In this document: positions 48,723-60,561 of the stretch, piece after piece
Layout: each line of letters begins with the position of its first letter
Position numbering within the stretch: the first letter of the stretch is position 1
Source of the DNA: Ulota crispa
Lineage: Eukaryota > Streptophyta > Bryopsida > Orthotrichales > Orthotrichaceae
NCBI GenBank assembly: GCA_963920765.1
Contig: OY987248.1
Location: forward strand, 9,520,539-9,584,538
DNA length: 64,000 nt
Direction of reading: 5' to 3'
Program-made: the position numbers and the translations under genes
The notes under the pieces: generated by a model
What the model was told of the DNA's origin: nothing
What the model saw: only the letters and a program-made list of their open reading frames with translations
The model's database searches: none

Positions 48723-50134
48723 CTACAGGTCTAGGAAGTTTTGATTTTCAAACCCTGCACAAATCCCTGGGCTTGAAACCTCCACTGGAGCAGCAGCAGG
48801 AGCTTCAGGAGCTTTGGCTGGCAAGCGCCGGAGATGCAGAGCAGCAGGGCCAACAACAGGCAAATCTTTCTCGTTAGTAAAGGAGCACAAAAACGGGCTA
48901 CTGGACTGGATCTTGTGCAACAAAACTGCCGAGCATCCCACTTTACTAGCACGATTCCTGCTCTTGTTGTTGCTCTTGTTGCTCTTGCTGCTCTTGAAAT
49001 GTGGCGTTGCAGAATCACCTCTAGTGTCAAAGTTTGTAAGAAAAGTACCAGGTTGGGATTCATCGACGCCATGTCCAAAAGAGCTCGGAGAAACCCGGTT
49101 GTTCCTGCCAAAGCTTCGAACTGCCGAACTCATCCGATCCTTCTCTATCGATGTGCTGTTTTGAAACCGTGTTTTCATGGCCATTTTCGTGTGACTATAC
49201 CGAAGGAAATCAGTGTTGGCTCCGTTGTAAACCGAGCCAGAAGGTTTTTGCTTCTTCTTCTGCTTCGCCAGGGTGCCGAACTCTTGAATCGCAAGGGTCG
49301 ACGGAGCTTGGGCTTCTCGACATGATGGCTCGTTCAAACTGAACACGGACGTCGACCGGTGTTGTGTGGCTGCTGCTGGATCGATGACGACGACAACAGT
49401 ACTGTTGAATCAACACCATATTAGGTTAATTAAGAAAAACGGAGGGACCATTTTGTACTCCGCATAGTTATAGCTCAAAGTTTAAAGTTGTAATAATTTG
49501 AAATTCTTGGAGGCAATCATTGATACTTCACCATTGTACAAGAAAGTGCACGTTTGTTTCTTTGTACCATGCTAAATTGTACATAATGATAGAAATAGTG
49601 AAAGTCCCAAAATGTACTATTTTTCCCAATTTACCTAATATGGTGTTTGAAGCTCCTTGTGTTGTTGTTGACTCCGGTTGGGAGATTAGTACTGTTGTTG
49701 ATCCATAGTAGTGGTTCTCGTTCAGGGACGGCGTGCAGTTGCAGAGAGACGGTCGAGAGTGGGGACTTGGCTACCAGGCTATGTCGGTGTCGATGCTTCA
49801 CTATCAACCTCTTTGAATGAGCCTGGTTACGCAAGGAATGTTGCGGCAACAGAAGAGTCTCGCCGTGAATTGGAGCTGACTTGGTTGCAGTTGTGGTGGT
49901 TTTGGCGATGATGCAAGGCTTGGTGGACGTGGCGGAGGAGTCCCGGCAAGGAGTGTAAGGCCGCACGAGTGCCGTCACTTTCTTCAGCGGCAGAAGAAAG
50001 AACCGGTTCGCTGGAATGATGCCCACTTCGGGCGGAGCCACGGTGCTGCTACTTCGACTAGAATTCTGTTGTGGTCCTCGACGTCGACTGGTTGCTGCTG
50101 CTGCAACGCCGTGACGATGCCGCTCCTTCAACAT
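48723..50134 (-). CDS. Predicted two-exon gene of unknown function, intron derived from a MITE
   Basis: Exon 1 50134-49635 and exon 2 49401-48723, joined at a GTAAAT donor and ATTCAACAG acceptor in consistent phase, give 392 residues. No family recognised. The protein is basic and low-complexity: an N-terminal Arg/Ser/Ala stretch (RHRHGVAAAATSRRR), Thr-rich middle (AKTTTTATK), a hydrophobic VVVVIDPAAA after the junction, Lys-rich KQKKKQK and SSKSNKSNNKSRNR, and a Pro/Ala tail (KAPEAPAAAPVEV). It is far more GC-rich than its surroundings, which together with two long in-phase frames supports coding. No close spliced neighbour. It could instead be a non-coding GC-rich tract; expression data would decide. 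Confidence 0.5.
49412..49647. mobile_element. MITE forming the intron of the 48723-50134 gene
   Basis: About 236 bp with inverted ends AACACCATATTAGGT and inner pair AATTAAGAAAAA / AATTGGGAAAAA, plus CCATTTTGTACTCC / AAAATGTACTATT. Flanks AGCTTCAA and TGATTCAA look like a decayed 8-bp duplication. A relative lies at 52415-52673. The gene's donor lies inside one terminal repeat and its acceptor just outside the other. Confidence 0.7.
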
Positions 50135-50182
50135 GATGCTCTCTCCAAGCTAGCCAAGCCTGCAATTAACTAGCTAACTAGC

Positions 50183-50356
50183 TTTTGCCTCTACTTGATT
50201 TTGCCTCTACTAGGTTTTGCCTCTACCAGATTTTGCCTCTACTTGATATTGCCTCTACTAGATTTTGCCACTTGATTTTGCCTCTACTTGATTTTGCCTC
50301 TACTGGCTTTTGCTTCTACTAGATTTTGCCTCTACCGGCTTTTTGCCTCTACTAGC
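50183..50356. repeat. 16-bp minisatellite upstream of the unknown gene
   Basis: About eleven units of TTTTGCCTCTACTAGA with small variants (one shortened unit). The array starts 49 bp upstream of the start codon at 50134, so it probably lies in the 5'UTR or core promoter on the minus strand. Confidence 0.85.
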
Positions 50357-52160
50357 TCTGCATTTCGAGAAATTGGCGATCTAGTGACTGGGAATTAGCA
50401 AGTTCGCCATCTCAGCAGTGCTTCTCTCCAAGTTCTGTCATCACACCAAAAGCCGCACCTTTAGTATCTAGCATCTAGTACGCCAAATCCCTTGAAGACA
50501 GACCCTGTCATGTTAAGTCGGTGCTAGCAAGCAAGCAGCTGGAAAAGTGTGAATGGCCTTGTCCTCGGGAGCAATTCCTTCAGAAATTCTGCTGATTGAA
50601 AAAACAGCGAGTTAAGTTAGTACCTGGACTGATAGGAACCGGAGCAAAAGAGCTGTCTCGGCCACTGTCTGACTGACTGTCAGCTAACTTGGCTAGCTAC
50701 AGAGGAGGAGCTGTAATGAGGAGCTTGTTTTGCTGTGCTGGTGACTGTGTGTCTGGAGTTCTAGACGCTATTATTGATGTACACATGCACTTCAGAGCTG
50801 GCAACTGGCATTCATTGCATTGATTGGGTCCAGAAGAGAAACATTAAACGACAGTTTCGTAAGATTGACGATTTCCATAACTTACTGGGAAGCGGTTCAG
50901 TTCAGATTTCAGACAGCAGTCCCGGTGATCCCGAATATAATTTTCACTGTTAGCTCAGGTGGCTGAAAACACTGTAAAAAAGCTAAAATTTTCAAATACA
51001 AGTTATAAAACACGGTAAAATTCACTAGTTTTTTTAGCTGCATAATTTTTTTGCTAGCAATCCTGCGAAATTTAGCCAGTTTAAAGATCGCTTCTTGGAA
51101 GCGGTTCAGAGTTCAGACAGCACGGCCTAAAACCCCAGAATCTACACCGGCCCTAGTTTGTGGTCTAAAACTAGGCTCTTGTAAAGATATATAACTTATG
51201 TCACAAATTGAAATGAAACTGGCGTTAACTTAGTAGAGCTCTCGTTACTTAGAAAAACCGGCACTGTAAAAACAAGCTGCAAGCCTGCAACCTCTGATGG
51301 TGGCTTGCAGACAGTGCGCCACTCAGATGGACCTGCAAAACAACCCTGTCTGTCTAGCTAGCAATGTTCTTCTGTCTCAAATCATTGTTGTTTGCAGTTA
51401 CCTGCTGCGCTCTCTGACTACGTTGTCTGTCGATATCCCACCAGCACAAACCTTGGCCCTTTCGGCACAGGCCTTGGCCAACTGCAGCAGCGCTTGTCAG
51501 GCAGACAAGGCAGGGTAGTGCAAAATTGAACTGAACCTCAAGTCCTGCAATAATCGTAATGAAGGCAGCAAGTACGTACACAGGAGTACTACAGAATTGG
51601 TGGCTTGCAAGAGAGATGAAAGATTCAGTTGAACGAACTGCTGTAAACGGAGAACATGCAAGCAGGGGTCAGGCAATCGAGGGAGGAAAGGCTACCTCCG
51701 CTGTAACTGGCAATAATTGCGGACATGGCCATGGTAGCTTTGAAGCAAAGTCCAACTTCGTAGAAATCGATGCGGTTTTAGAGGTCCCTGCTTCTCTCGA
51801 TCGCTGGAACACCGGGTTTCTAGCGCGAACACTTTACACTACACTACACTAGACAAAGTGAGCTGGGGTCCGGACTTGAGTGGCTATACACTATACAGTC
51901 TATCTCTCTCTCTCGCTAGAAATGTGGGAAAGGAGAATAATATTGAATATTCGCAGTACAGGCTCTGTCACTAGTATTTGCTTGCAAAGTGACAAATTAT
52001 GCATGAGAGGTCGGTTAGCAAGCGTCTGTTGTTGGTAGCATGCATTCGATCCCTTTCCCTGTTGTGTTTCTAGATTCGGAGACTTTGCACACTTGATGAT
52101 CAGTTCCATGGCACGGAGTTCCGGGAGTTTTTGAAAGTCTACCGGAGTAATTTTCTTCCC
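50357..52160. other. Moderate-GC region without a confident gene
   Basis: The upstream region of the minus-strand gene. A plus-strand open frame at 51559-51852 (97 codons) and another at 51297-51518 have no recognisable domain. Their composition leaves open an unrecognised exon. Confidence 0.35.
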
Positions 52161-52162
52161 CT

Positions 52163-53155
52163 AAGAGCATCTCCAGCCGACCTCTACACAAAATAATGCA
52201 TTCATATTTAAGGGCCACTTTATACATGGCTTGGGGCTGGATGGAAGGCTGGTCCAATTTGAAGACCTTTGGCTATTCAATTTGGCCCCAAGCCTTGCAA
52301 CTAGCTTAACCAACAAGTCACTTTATACTTGGGCTAGACAAAGGGTCAACTCAAAGTCTTCAAATTTCAATTGATAGGATTGCTTAGTTCTTCCAAATCT
52401 GGTCCAAGGGATTTAACGTGTTATTCGTTAAATTGGGAAAAACGTAGGTACCATTTTGTATTCCACTTGCATCCCAAAAAGTTACCTTAAACCAGATTCA
52501 AAGGTATCAAATTCAATTTGAGCCACTAAGATTTTTTCCCTCGCAAATTCCTCCTCTCAGGTGAGGGCACATGTACCAAAAAAAAAACTCTGTGAGCTTG
52601 AATTTAGGTGATTACCTGAATTCTTGAAAGTCCCAAAATGTATTGTTTTTCCCAATTTAACAAACAACGTGTTCTTTATGCCTTTATACTTGGGCCAAGC
52701 CAGAACTACAATTTATCCTAGGTGGCATTATTTTGGCGCTAATACTTTGGGCCCAATTGATGTAATGGGGATGAGGTTTTCAAATGCATGAACTCCAAAC
52801 TTGGGCCGGATTGAGCTCATCCGTTAGATCAAACTCATTGTCACCGTTTTTTATTGGAAAATAATAAAAATAATCCAAAAAAATCCAAAAATCTGATAAG
52901 AAAAAAATTGAAAAAAATCTTTAAAAAGTTTCAACTTTATTTTTTCAAATTTTTTTTAAATTTTTATTATATATTATTGTTTAATATTTCCAAAGTTCCC
53001 ATTGATGTTTCCAATGTTCTCACTTCTCAATGATGTTCCCATAGTTCCCAACATTCCCAATGACATTCCCAAAGTTCCCAAATGATGTTCTAAAGTTCTC
53101 ATAGTTTGGGAACTTGTAATTTTTGGCCCTACTAGTTTTATAGGATGCCCCCAGC
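52163..53155. mobile_element. Possible MITE-like element with GAGCATCTCCAGCC end
   Basis: The left end GAGCATCTCCAGCCGACC matches a terminus common to plant MITEs. A possible right end is GGATGCCCCCAGCCCC near 53155. A 259-bp MITE is nested at 52415-52673. The right boundary is uncertain. The 52860-53000 part is very AT-rich. Confidence 0.35.
52415..52673. mobile_element. MITE, relative of the intron-forming element
   Basis: About 259 bp. The ends AACGTGTTATTCGTTAAATT and AACACGTTGTTTGTTAAATT (inverted right end) are similar; inner blocks GGGAAAAACGTAGGTACC / GGGAAAAACAATACATTTTG match the layout of 49412-49647. Non-coding here. Confidence 0.65.
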
Positions 53156-53159
53156 CCCA

Positions 53160-55663
53160 TACTATTTCTCAACATTTGACACTATCCAAATATTTACCAA
53201 GACTACAGTAACTTTTGTCATTAATTATTGTGATTAATGGAGGAAGCAAGCAGAGATTGAGCACTAGTGAGTAGGGAAGTTGGAACTTTAGACAAAATCA
53301 ACAATTAATGTAGCATAAAAAGAGCTGCATGCTCCTTCAAGTGACTCAAGGTGAGTCATGAGGTAACTTTGCTAAGGTAAATCAACCTAATTGTGAAGGC
53401 AACCAAAATGGACTATTTGGTGTAGTTTTTCATCCCAACAAAACTCAATGTTTCTTGTTTCCAGTGTCAAACTTCTCCCATTTGTCCAACTAATTATAAT
53501 AATATTCAATCATATATAACAAGCTTCCTAGTTTGAAAAAAGAGATAGATTTTCCATTATTGCTTCTTCAACCTGTTAATTCTTTAAAAAAAAATGTTTG
53601 AAATTGTTGTGCACTGAAAAAATACAAATTTTGCAATGCAAAAGATAATATTTTGGTGAGTCTGAACATTAATTATTCCCTTTTCATCCAAAAGACTCCC
53701 TAACAGTCTCACAGTGTTCTGCCAATATCGGTGGAGATGCTGGTATGCACTATTTTTCATTTTTATTCCTCAATGGTTTCATAACTTTCATTAAATTCAC
53801 CTTTCTCACTCAAAACAATTCCTGTTCTCTTCCTTCTAAAGTTTTTGCTAAACGAAGATATGACTTCAAAAAATAATGAACAAAATACTACAATAAGGAA
53901 GTTGTAATTGGACCACATTTGTGTGATATAATGTTGTTAGATCAAAAGACAAAGGGTTTAATGTTGTTTAGTATCTTTAACACGAATCATACATGACACA
54001 GTTCCTACATTGTGTGATATGAAGGCCAAGAATCCTCTCAACTTATTATCTGGGTTGAGATTGGTAACAAACCGTTTTGAGAACAACAAAACGAAGAATT
54101 CATTAGGATTTAGAATATTCAAACTTGTTACTCCTTTGTTTGTCATGCAGTTCCATCATTACCTCCAACAAGATATTGCTCAAGATTTGTAAACAAACAT
54201 CATAACTTTTAGGTGTTTTTCTACAAATACATTAGGAAAATTTTGAGACCTCCAAGAGCCCCCTACAAAGTCTCTAAAGGATCTTAAAACATGTACTTAC
54301 TACAACAAACAAATCATCAATTCCCTATTTTTGCTTGCCCTTTGAATTTAATGCAATCATGAAAATTACATTATTATGTTATCCCTATTGTACAAAAATT
54401 ATGGGTACAAACGTCACTAGAAAAAAAAGTGTCTTAAATGACTGTACATAATGTAGTCATTATATAGTTGTTTAGGATATTTTTAGTTGTTGTGAACCAA
54501 TTGTTTAGGACATGTCTTTCTTCTAGTATGTACAATAAGACTGTGAATTCTACTTTACTCTATTTGAATAGATGAGTGACGTACTTGGATAGTAAGTAGT
54601 GAGTACATTTACACATTTTATGAGTACAAAGCCGTTTTTTTATTGTTTTGGGTTGTGTATTTGGCTTAGGTCCCTCATACAAGGTAGCAATGAGTATGAG
54701 TGCCCTTTTCTTGTACTCAAGCTAGCCAATTAATAGCTTAGTTTCTCAAACCTTAGGGGCTCTAGGAGGGCTCAAATTTTTCCTAAAGTATGCAATACAA
54801 AAGGCATTCATAAATCATAACCAATACTTATTCCAAATCTTTCTATGCACTTTCCATGGCCACTTCCATTGGGCAATGGCATAATTAATATATTCCAAAA
54901 GGATCATTTAGAGTGTCTGGAAAAGACCCAAAACCCTTCTTATTGACCACTTATTTATTTACACAATATACATCATTAAAATTTTGGCAATTTTGACCTT
55001 ATGTGCACGTAGGAACAAGTATATGTGCATGTTTTTAACTTTTGCCACTTGACAAGCCTCTTGAAAAGTAAAATTGCAATTCTTTGATGCTATGCATTGG
55101 GTGTGGAAAAACTCACACTAAGTTTTTGTTGAAATATTCCATAACAACTAATTTTGGTACTTCATGGGCCAATACATTTTAAATATATGAACCATACATG
55201 TTTGTACAACTATAATTCCATTTTTCCCAAAGCAATCAAACAAATTTGTAGTCTAAATGAGTTTCTTACCTCATTTCTCTAAAATGGGACAATTCCATAT
55301 TCTTTTACAAAAAGATTTATTTGGACATAATAATACAATGTATTTCCAATAATAATAATAAATTCTACTAATTTACAAGTATAAGCATATTATTTTCAAA
55401 ACATCAACAACATAGCACTATCCAATATGACTTAATAAAAAGAAGAAGTATCACAAGTAAGGCCACACAACAATTAGATAGCCTTTTTTGATTCCATGAT
55501 TGTATCATTACTCCACCACATCATCAAAATTTGTTAACTTACAATTATGATGCTTTTGCTTTATGCAATTCTGCATGTATGAAAGTCCTACCTACATTAT
55601 AAAATTCACTTACTGTTACTATGCAATTTTTGCGTATGTTAAAAAGATTTTAGTACTTTGCCA
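53160..55663. other. AT-rich gene-free stretch
   Basis: No gene supported. It contains one foldback element (54232-54786); the rest shows nothing recognisable. Confidence 0.45.
54232..54786. mobile_element. Foldback element, TTAGGAAAA family
   Basis: 555 bp with inverted ends TTAGGAAAATTTTGAGACC... and TTAGGAAAAATTTGAGCCC..., followed by CTCCxAGAGCCCC in both arms. The same terminus is seen at 29621-29935. No clear target duplication. Confidence 0.6.
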
Positions 55664-55667
55664 TTAA

Positions 55668-56588
55668 CCCCTAAAGGATCATGGCCTTTATTTTGTCAAA
55701 AGACACTCAAAATTGTCACCTCTATGGCAAAGAGTAAAAATGTTTGAAAATCAGGCATTTTGCATATCTGATTGTAGGATCTTGTGCTAGACTATTATAA
55801 GAACGTGTCATACAAAACTCAAGAACTTTGACTGCAAAGATTGGAAGATATTTGCATTTAAAAAGTAAAAAACAACTTTTTTTGCACCTTGCTTGACTAG
55901 ATTTTTTAACTTTGAACATTTTTAACTTAAAATTTTTGCTCCACAAAGTTTGAAATTCTATTTTTGCATGGTGGGAAGTTGAGTTGGGAATCTTGGGAAA
56001 TTTTTTTTTAAAAGAATATTTAATTTTCATTCTTTAAAAGAACATTAGGTAGAGGAAGGTATGAGATTGAAGAAAAACTTAAATTGCTAATAACCCTGCA
56101 ATGGAATTGAAACGCAATAATCCCAATGGTGAGATTGTCCTAGAAAGCAAACTTTATCCTCTCCAACAATTTTTTTTGAAAAAATGTTAAATCTGCATTC
56201 AAAAGTGAAGTTTATAAGTTATTTTTTCAAGAAGATGCTTGAGTTGCCCAAAAAACAAAATTGTCCATAACTTTCTCATAACTAGTCCAAATGGAATGAA
56301 TCAAAGCTCCAGAAGTAAATAAAGATATAATCTGTAAGAAAAATAAACTAAATTTTTTTTCAAGTTTTTATAAGAATTTTTTTTGCTGCCCCTAGTCCCC
56401 AAACTTGTGCTTATTTGGGCATAAATTTTGCTCCCTGGCATCAATTGGAATAAAAATTATATACCCCAAAAACTAATGTGTTTTTCCATCTACAAAAAAA
56501 GTTTCAAAAAAATAGGACAAAAATTGAGACCGTAGGTACCTGCCTGAAATCCCTTTTGTCCCTTGAAGGGACAATGGTCCTTTAAGGG
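55668..56588. mobile_element. TTAA-family element
   Basis: 921 bp, starts CCCCTAAAGGATCATGGCC after TTAA and ends ATGGTCCTTTAAGGG (right flank CCAA). The right subterminal hairpin is TTTTGTCCC/TTGAA/GGGACAA. The interior is in reverse orientation relative to the copies at 56983 and 59609 (GACCGTAGGTACCTGCC). Confidence 0.7.
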
Positions 56589-56982
56589 CCAAAACGTTTT
56601 CCAATTGGTTGTTCCACACAAAGTTGTTAAGTTCTTTCTACTTATTTACTGGACCCTTGTAACTTGGCTGCTCAATTGAACACAACGATGAAAGACGTTT
56701 GCTTTTCAGCTTTAGCTATTTGCCTACTCCCTAGTCCCTACTCGAGTCCAATTATTTGTTACCTCTCAGTGACATTAGCCAATTAATATCTTGCTTCCGT
56801 AAAGAAGCTCGTAAAGAAGGTTCAACTAAAGCCACTTCATGTGGAACTTGGGACGCTGAAGTGTCTACCCTTTTCTTTTCCCCAATCAAATTATTAGAAA
56901 ATTCTAAAATATTTGATTACAAAACCTAGGAGATCATGTTTTCAATCATATCCACTCACTTTCTACAAGGTTATAAGCTTAA

Positions 56983-57918
56983 CCCCTAAAGGACCATTGT
57001 TACTTTGGGGACAAGTTGGACTTTGGGCTTGTACCTATGCTTAAACTATTTTGTGTGATTTTTTGAAATTTTTGTGAAAGGTGAGGAATTCAAAGATCTA
57101 TGTGGGCATTTAATTTTGTTTTCATCCTGACATTTGATGAAGAAGTGATACATGAATTTATGAAAATTTAGGGAGGGACTGCCCGCCTAGGCAGCCCAAA
57201 ACTTCTTTAAAATTTGTAGTTTTTTAAAATTAAAATTTGAAACTGGTTCTTTAGATTTTTTTTGATAGGTGAGAAGCTTTTAATCATTCAATTTCAATCA
57301 ATGAGATGAAAGTTATGAGGAGTTTTTGTTTGCCGGAAGTTATGGATTCTCTACTCTATAATAAACTTTGAAGTCCTTTATTTTACTCAATTTTTCATTA
57401 TTTTGGAAAAAAAAATTAAACCAAAAGAAGTAAATTGATTATCACAACATTATGACCGTTAGGATTGGCATTTTTCATTTTAATAATTAAATTCTTAACA
57501 ATTTAGTGATTTGACTCATTCTCTATTGCTTTTTACTTACTGATTTTTCCCATGTGTTGTATAGCTTCCAATTGATTTAAAAATTCTCTCACACATACCT
57601 AACTTGATCTCCTACGTGGAAAAAAAAGAAGCGCAACTTTGGGTAGAACAACTTTTTTGTTACAAGAGTGGTCGAAGGCTTTTGAAATTTTTGGGCAGCA
57701 CGGAAAAAAACCTTTTTTTTTCAATTTAGATGTACATATCTCACTCCTCTCCATCTGGAATGAGCTGACTTTTTTCCCACAAGTACCTCTCCTAGTTTGC
57801 GGCAAGATCCTACGGTTGGATTTCCCAAAAACAAAACATAGTATCCCTTTTTACTAAACCTCCTAGAAGTGGCAATTTTCAGTGATTTTCACGGAAAAAG
57901 GGTGTGGTCCTTTAGGGG
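56983..57918. mobile_element. TTAA-family element, best-preserved ends
   Basis: 936 bp between perfect TTAA copies (56979-56982 and 57919-57922) within an AAGCTTAA / TTAAGCTT context. Ends are CCCCTAAAGGACCA and inverted CCCCTAAAGGACCA, 14 bp identical. The interior resembles 59609-60561 along its length (GGCTTTTGAAATTT, GGGCAGCA, CTCACTCCTC, GGCAAGATC). No open frame over 75 codons. Confidence 0.8.
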
Positions 57919-58130
57919 TTAAGCTTACAATAGGGGGTTTCATATATGTCGTTTAGAGGCAATTTTGTTCACGTGGATGAAATTGGTGAACAAGTTAGTC
58001 AAGCCACCGTTCATGTCCTAGCGATCACCCATTCAAATATCTGAATTGTAGTGAACTACTCACCACCCTTTCAACTCTGCCCACAATCACAAATTCCATA
58101 CAGATCCCTTGAACTCAACCATAGTTGCTT

Positions 58131-59098
58131 CTAATCTAGAACCCTTCGTCTCTCCAATTGTTTGCTTCTAATCAAGATCTCTTCAGCTCCACCATTTTCG
58201 CTTCTCTTGCATTGCGATTCCTTGGATGACTTTGACCTGGCAATCAACTTTGCATCCAAACTGTCTAGAGGCTCGGAGTGAGAGCCAGAGGCGTGGAGTG
58301 AGAGCCAGAGGCGTGGAGCGAGAGCCAAGAGGCAGGCAACAACATAAACATGCGCAGCGTGGGCGCAAGCACTGACGCAGGAGCGGGAACATGATTGAAG
58401 CTAGCGGGAGAGGCAAGAAGGGAGAGGCTTCACATCGTTCACGCGTGAACGAGCCATCAAGACCTCGCAGAGGTTCTCATGGCTCTGCACTTTTGTGACT
58501 TCACGTCCACCATGAACAAAAACTTATTCACGACCATTCGTTCACTGTTTTTTGAGATATATGAAATCCCTAATAGATTATTCGAGACATTGGAATGGAG
58601 TGAATGCTGTTTTTTTTCGTTGTGATCACACACTCCGTGCCCTCCCTGGAATGGACAGTTCTGCGAGGGAGCCGACTGCATTGGTTGAATTTCTGACAGG
58701 TGGCCTCACGAGGCCCAAAAAAAACACTGCCGTGAAGTGCTTGGATTTCTTTGGAATATGTTTGAGGTTGACCTCATTCGAAGATTTTGAACTGAATCAA
58801 TTAGTTCAGAGTTCAGACGTTCTAACTTAGATCCTTTGTTCTTACAAACCAATCGGTTGTTTGGTCAATTTCATTGACTAACTTTCTAATAAATGCCGGT
58901 TCTTGCCGGACACTGGGATGGCGTGAGCTGCTTGGACTATTTGGGAAAAATTACGTTCAAAGAAAAGAGAGACGTCAAAAGCAATCCGGCAGTTGTAAGA
59001 TACAGTTAAATAATTGGTCTAAGGAAAGAAAAGACAAAGTCATTTGTTTTTTCGTTGACACAAAAGCAAGAAGGTTCAAGTGCAAAAGCAAATGGTAA
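58131..59098. other. GC-richer patch with short open frames
   Basis: Includes a short repeat (GGAGTGAGAGCCAGAGGCGT about three times near 58275-58325). Open frames at 58552-58830 and 58874-59098 are on the plus strand. No family recognised; no convincing splice structure. Confidence 0.25.
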
Positions 59099-59608
59099 GG
59101 GCAAAGATCAAGTTATGGGTCCAAAAGGATTGTCTCACTATTATTCCGTTTCACTCATGACACTTCTCCTCTTTATTAAGTCATAATGTATAGTGTTGTA
59201 TTGTTGGCTTTTTGAAATAACATGCTTGTAGATAAGTTGAAAAAGAATGTTATTAATAATGTAAAATATTGTTGTGTTCAAATAAGTCGTTTTGTAAGAA
59301 ATATTATAGTTGTTCCATTTTAGCAAAATGAAGTAAAGGACTTTTCTAGGCTACAAATTTGTTTGATAGAATTAAAGAGGATGAGATTATGATTGTGCTA
59401 ATATACATGTTCATAATTCTAGAATATGTCAGTCAACAACAACTCAAATTAATTGTTATGCATTATATAAATTATGACAATTTAATGTAGACTTTCACAC
59501 ACCCAACATGGAACATCAAAAGATTGCAATTTTTCTTTTCAAGTGACAAAATTATGCACATAGATTTGTTTCTAAGTGCACAAAAGGTCAAAATTACCAA
59601 ATTATTAA

Positions 59609-60561
59609 CCCCTAAAGGTCCATTGTCCCCTCGGGGGACAAATGGGATTTTGGGCAGGTACCTATGGCTAAACTACTTTGTGTGATTTTTCAAAACTTTT
59701 ATTCAAGGTGGGGAATGTGAAGACCTACATGGGGGTACAATTTTTTCTCCATTCTGACAATTATTGAAGAAGTTATGCATGAATAATTGGAAAACATAGG
59801 AGAATCGAGCAGAAAAAAAAAAAAAAAAAAAAAAAAAAATTGCAACTTTTCTTAAATAAAATTTTGAAATTGGTTCTTTAGATTTTTATGTACTTGGGAA
59901 GCTTTGAATCATTCAATTCTGATTAATGAGGTGAAAGTTATGAGAAGTTTTAGTTTGCGGGTAGGTATGGGACTCCCAAACCTCCATTCTTTTTCCCCCT
60001 TGTAAAACTTTTTGCTTTACTTTTTTTAAATCTTTGTGTATTTTTTTTTTGACTTTTTTTTTTTTGCAAGTTGTAGTAGACTAAGATTCCTTGGTTTTCA
60101 CCATTTGGATCAAAGTAATTTGGGTTTTTGAATTTTACATAAACCCTTTAATTTTGCCTAGTGTATATGCAAATTTCATGACTTCACAGCATTGAAGGAT
60201 TTTACAAAGTATGATCCACACCTCATTTTCATTTGAAAATTCTCCCACACATACCTTACTTGGTCTTCTACATGGGAAAAATAAACCTCAATGTTGCGTA
60301 GAGCAATTTTTTTTATATAGGAGCCATCAAAGGCTTTTGAAATTTCTGGGCAGCAGTGAAAATTTTTTTTTTTTCACTTCAGATGTGAATATCTCACTCC
60401 TCACCATTTAGAATGAACTAATTTTTTTTGCATAAATACCTTCCGGCAAGATCTTACAATTGAATTTCCAAAAAAAATATATATACATTTCTCCTCACTC
60501 CCCCAAAAGTGGCAGTTTTGAGTGATTTTCACAAAAAAAAAAGGGCTTGGGCCTTCAGGGG
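59609..60561. mobile_element. TTAA-family element
   Basis: 953 bp, starts CCCCTAAAGGTCCATTGTCC after TTAA. The subterminal hairpin is CCATTGTCCCC/TCG/GGGGACAAATGG. Ends GGGCCTTCAGGGG before TTGA. A poly-A run of about 29 bases lies at 59813-59839. Homologous to 56983-57918. Confidence 0.75.

Noticed and set aside
48834-49325. 163-codon plus-strand frame and the poly-Leu frame at 48814-49164
   Set aside because: Antisense of exon 2 of the unknown gene; poly-Leu is antisense of Lys/Asn/Ser codons. The choice of strand rests on splice phase and frame length and is not certain.
55722-56030. 102-codon Lys-rich frame
   Set aside because: AT-rich interior of a TTAA-family element; the other copies do not keep it open.
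59813-59839. Poly-A run as a retroposon tail
   Set aside because: Lies in the middle of a TTAA-family element at the place where relatives have ordinary sequence, so it is a local expansion.
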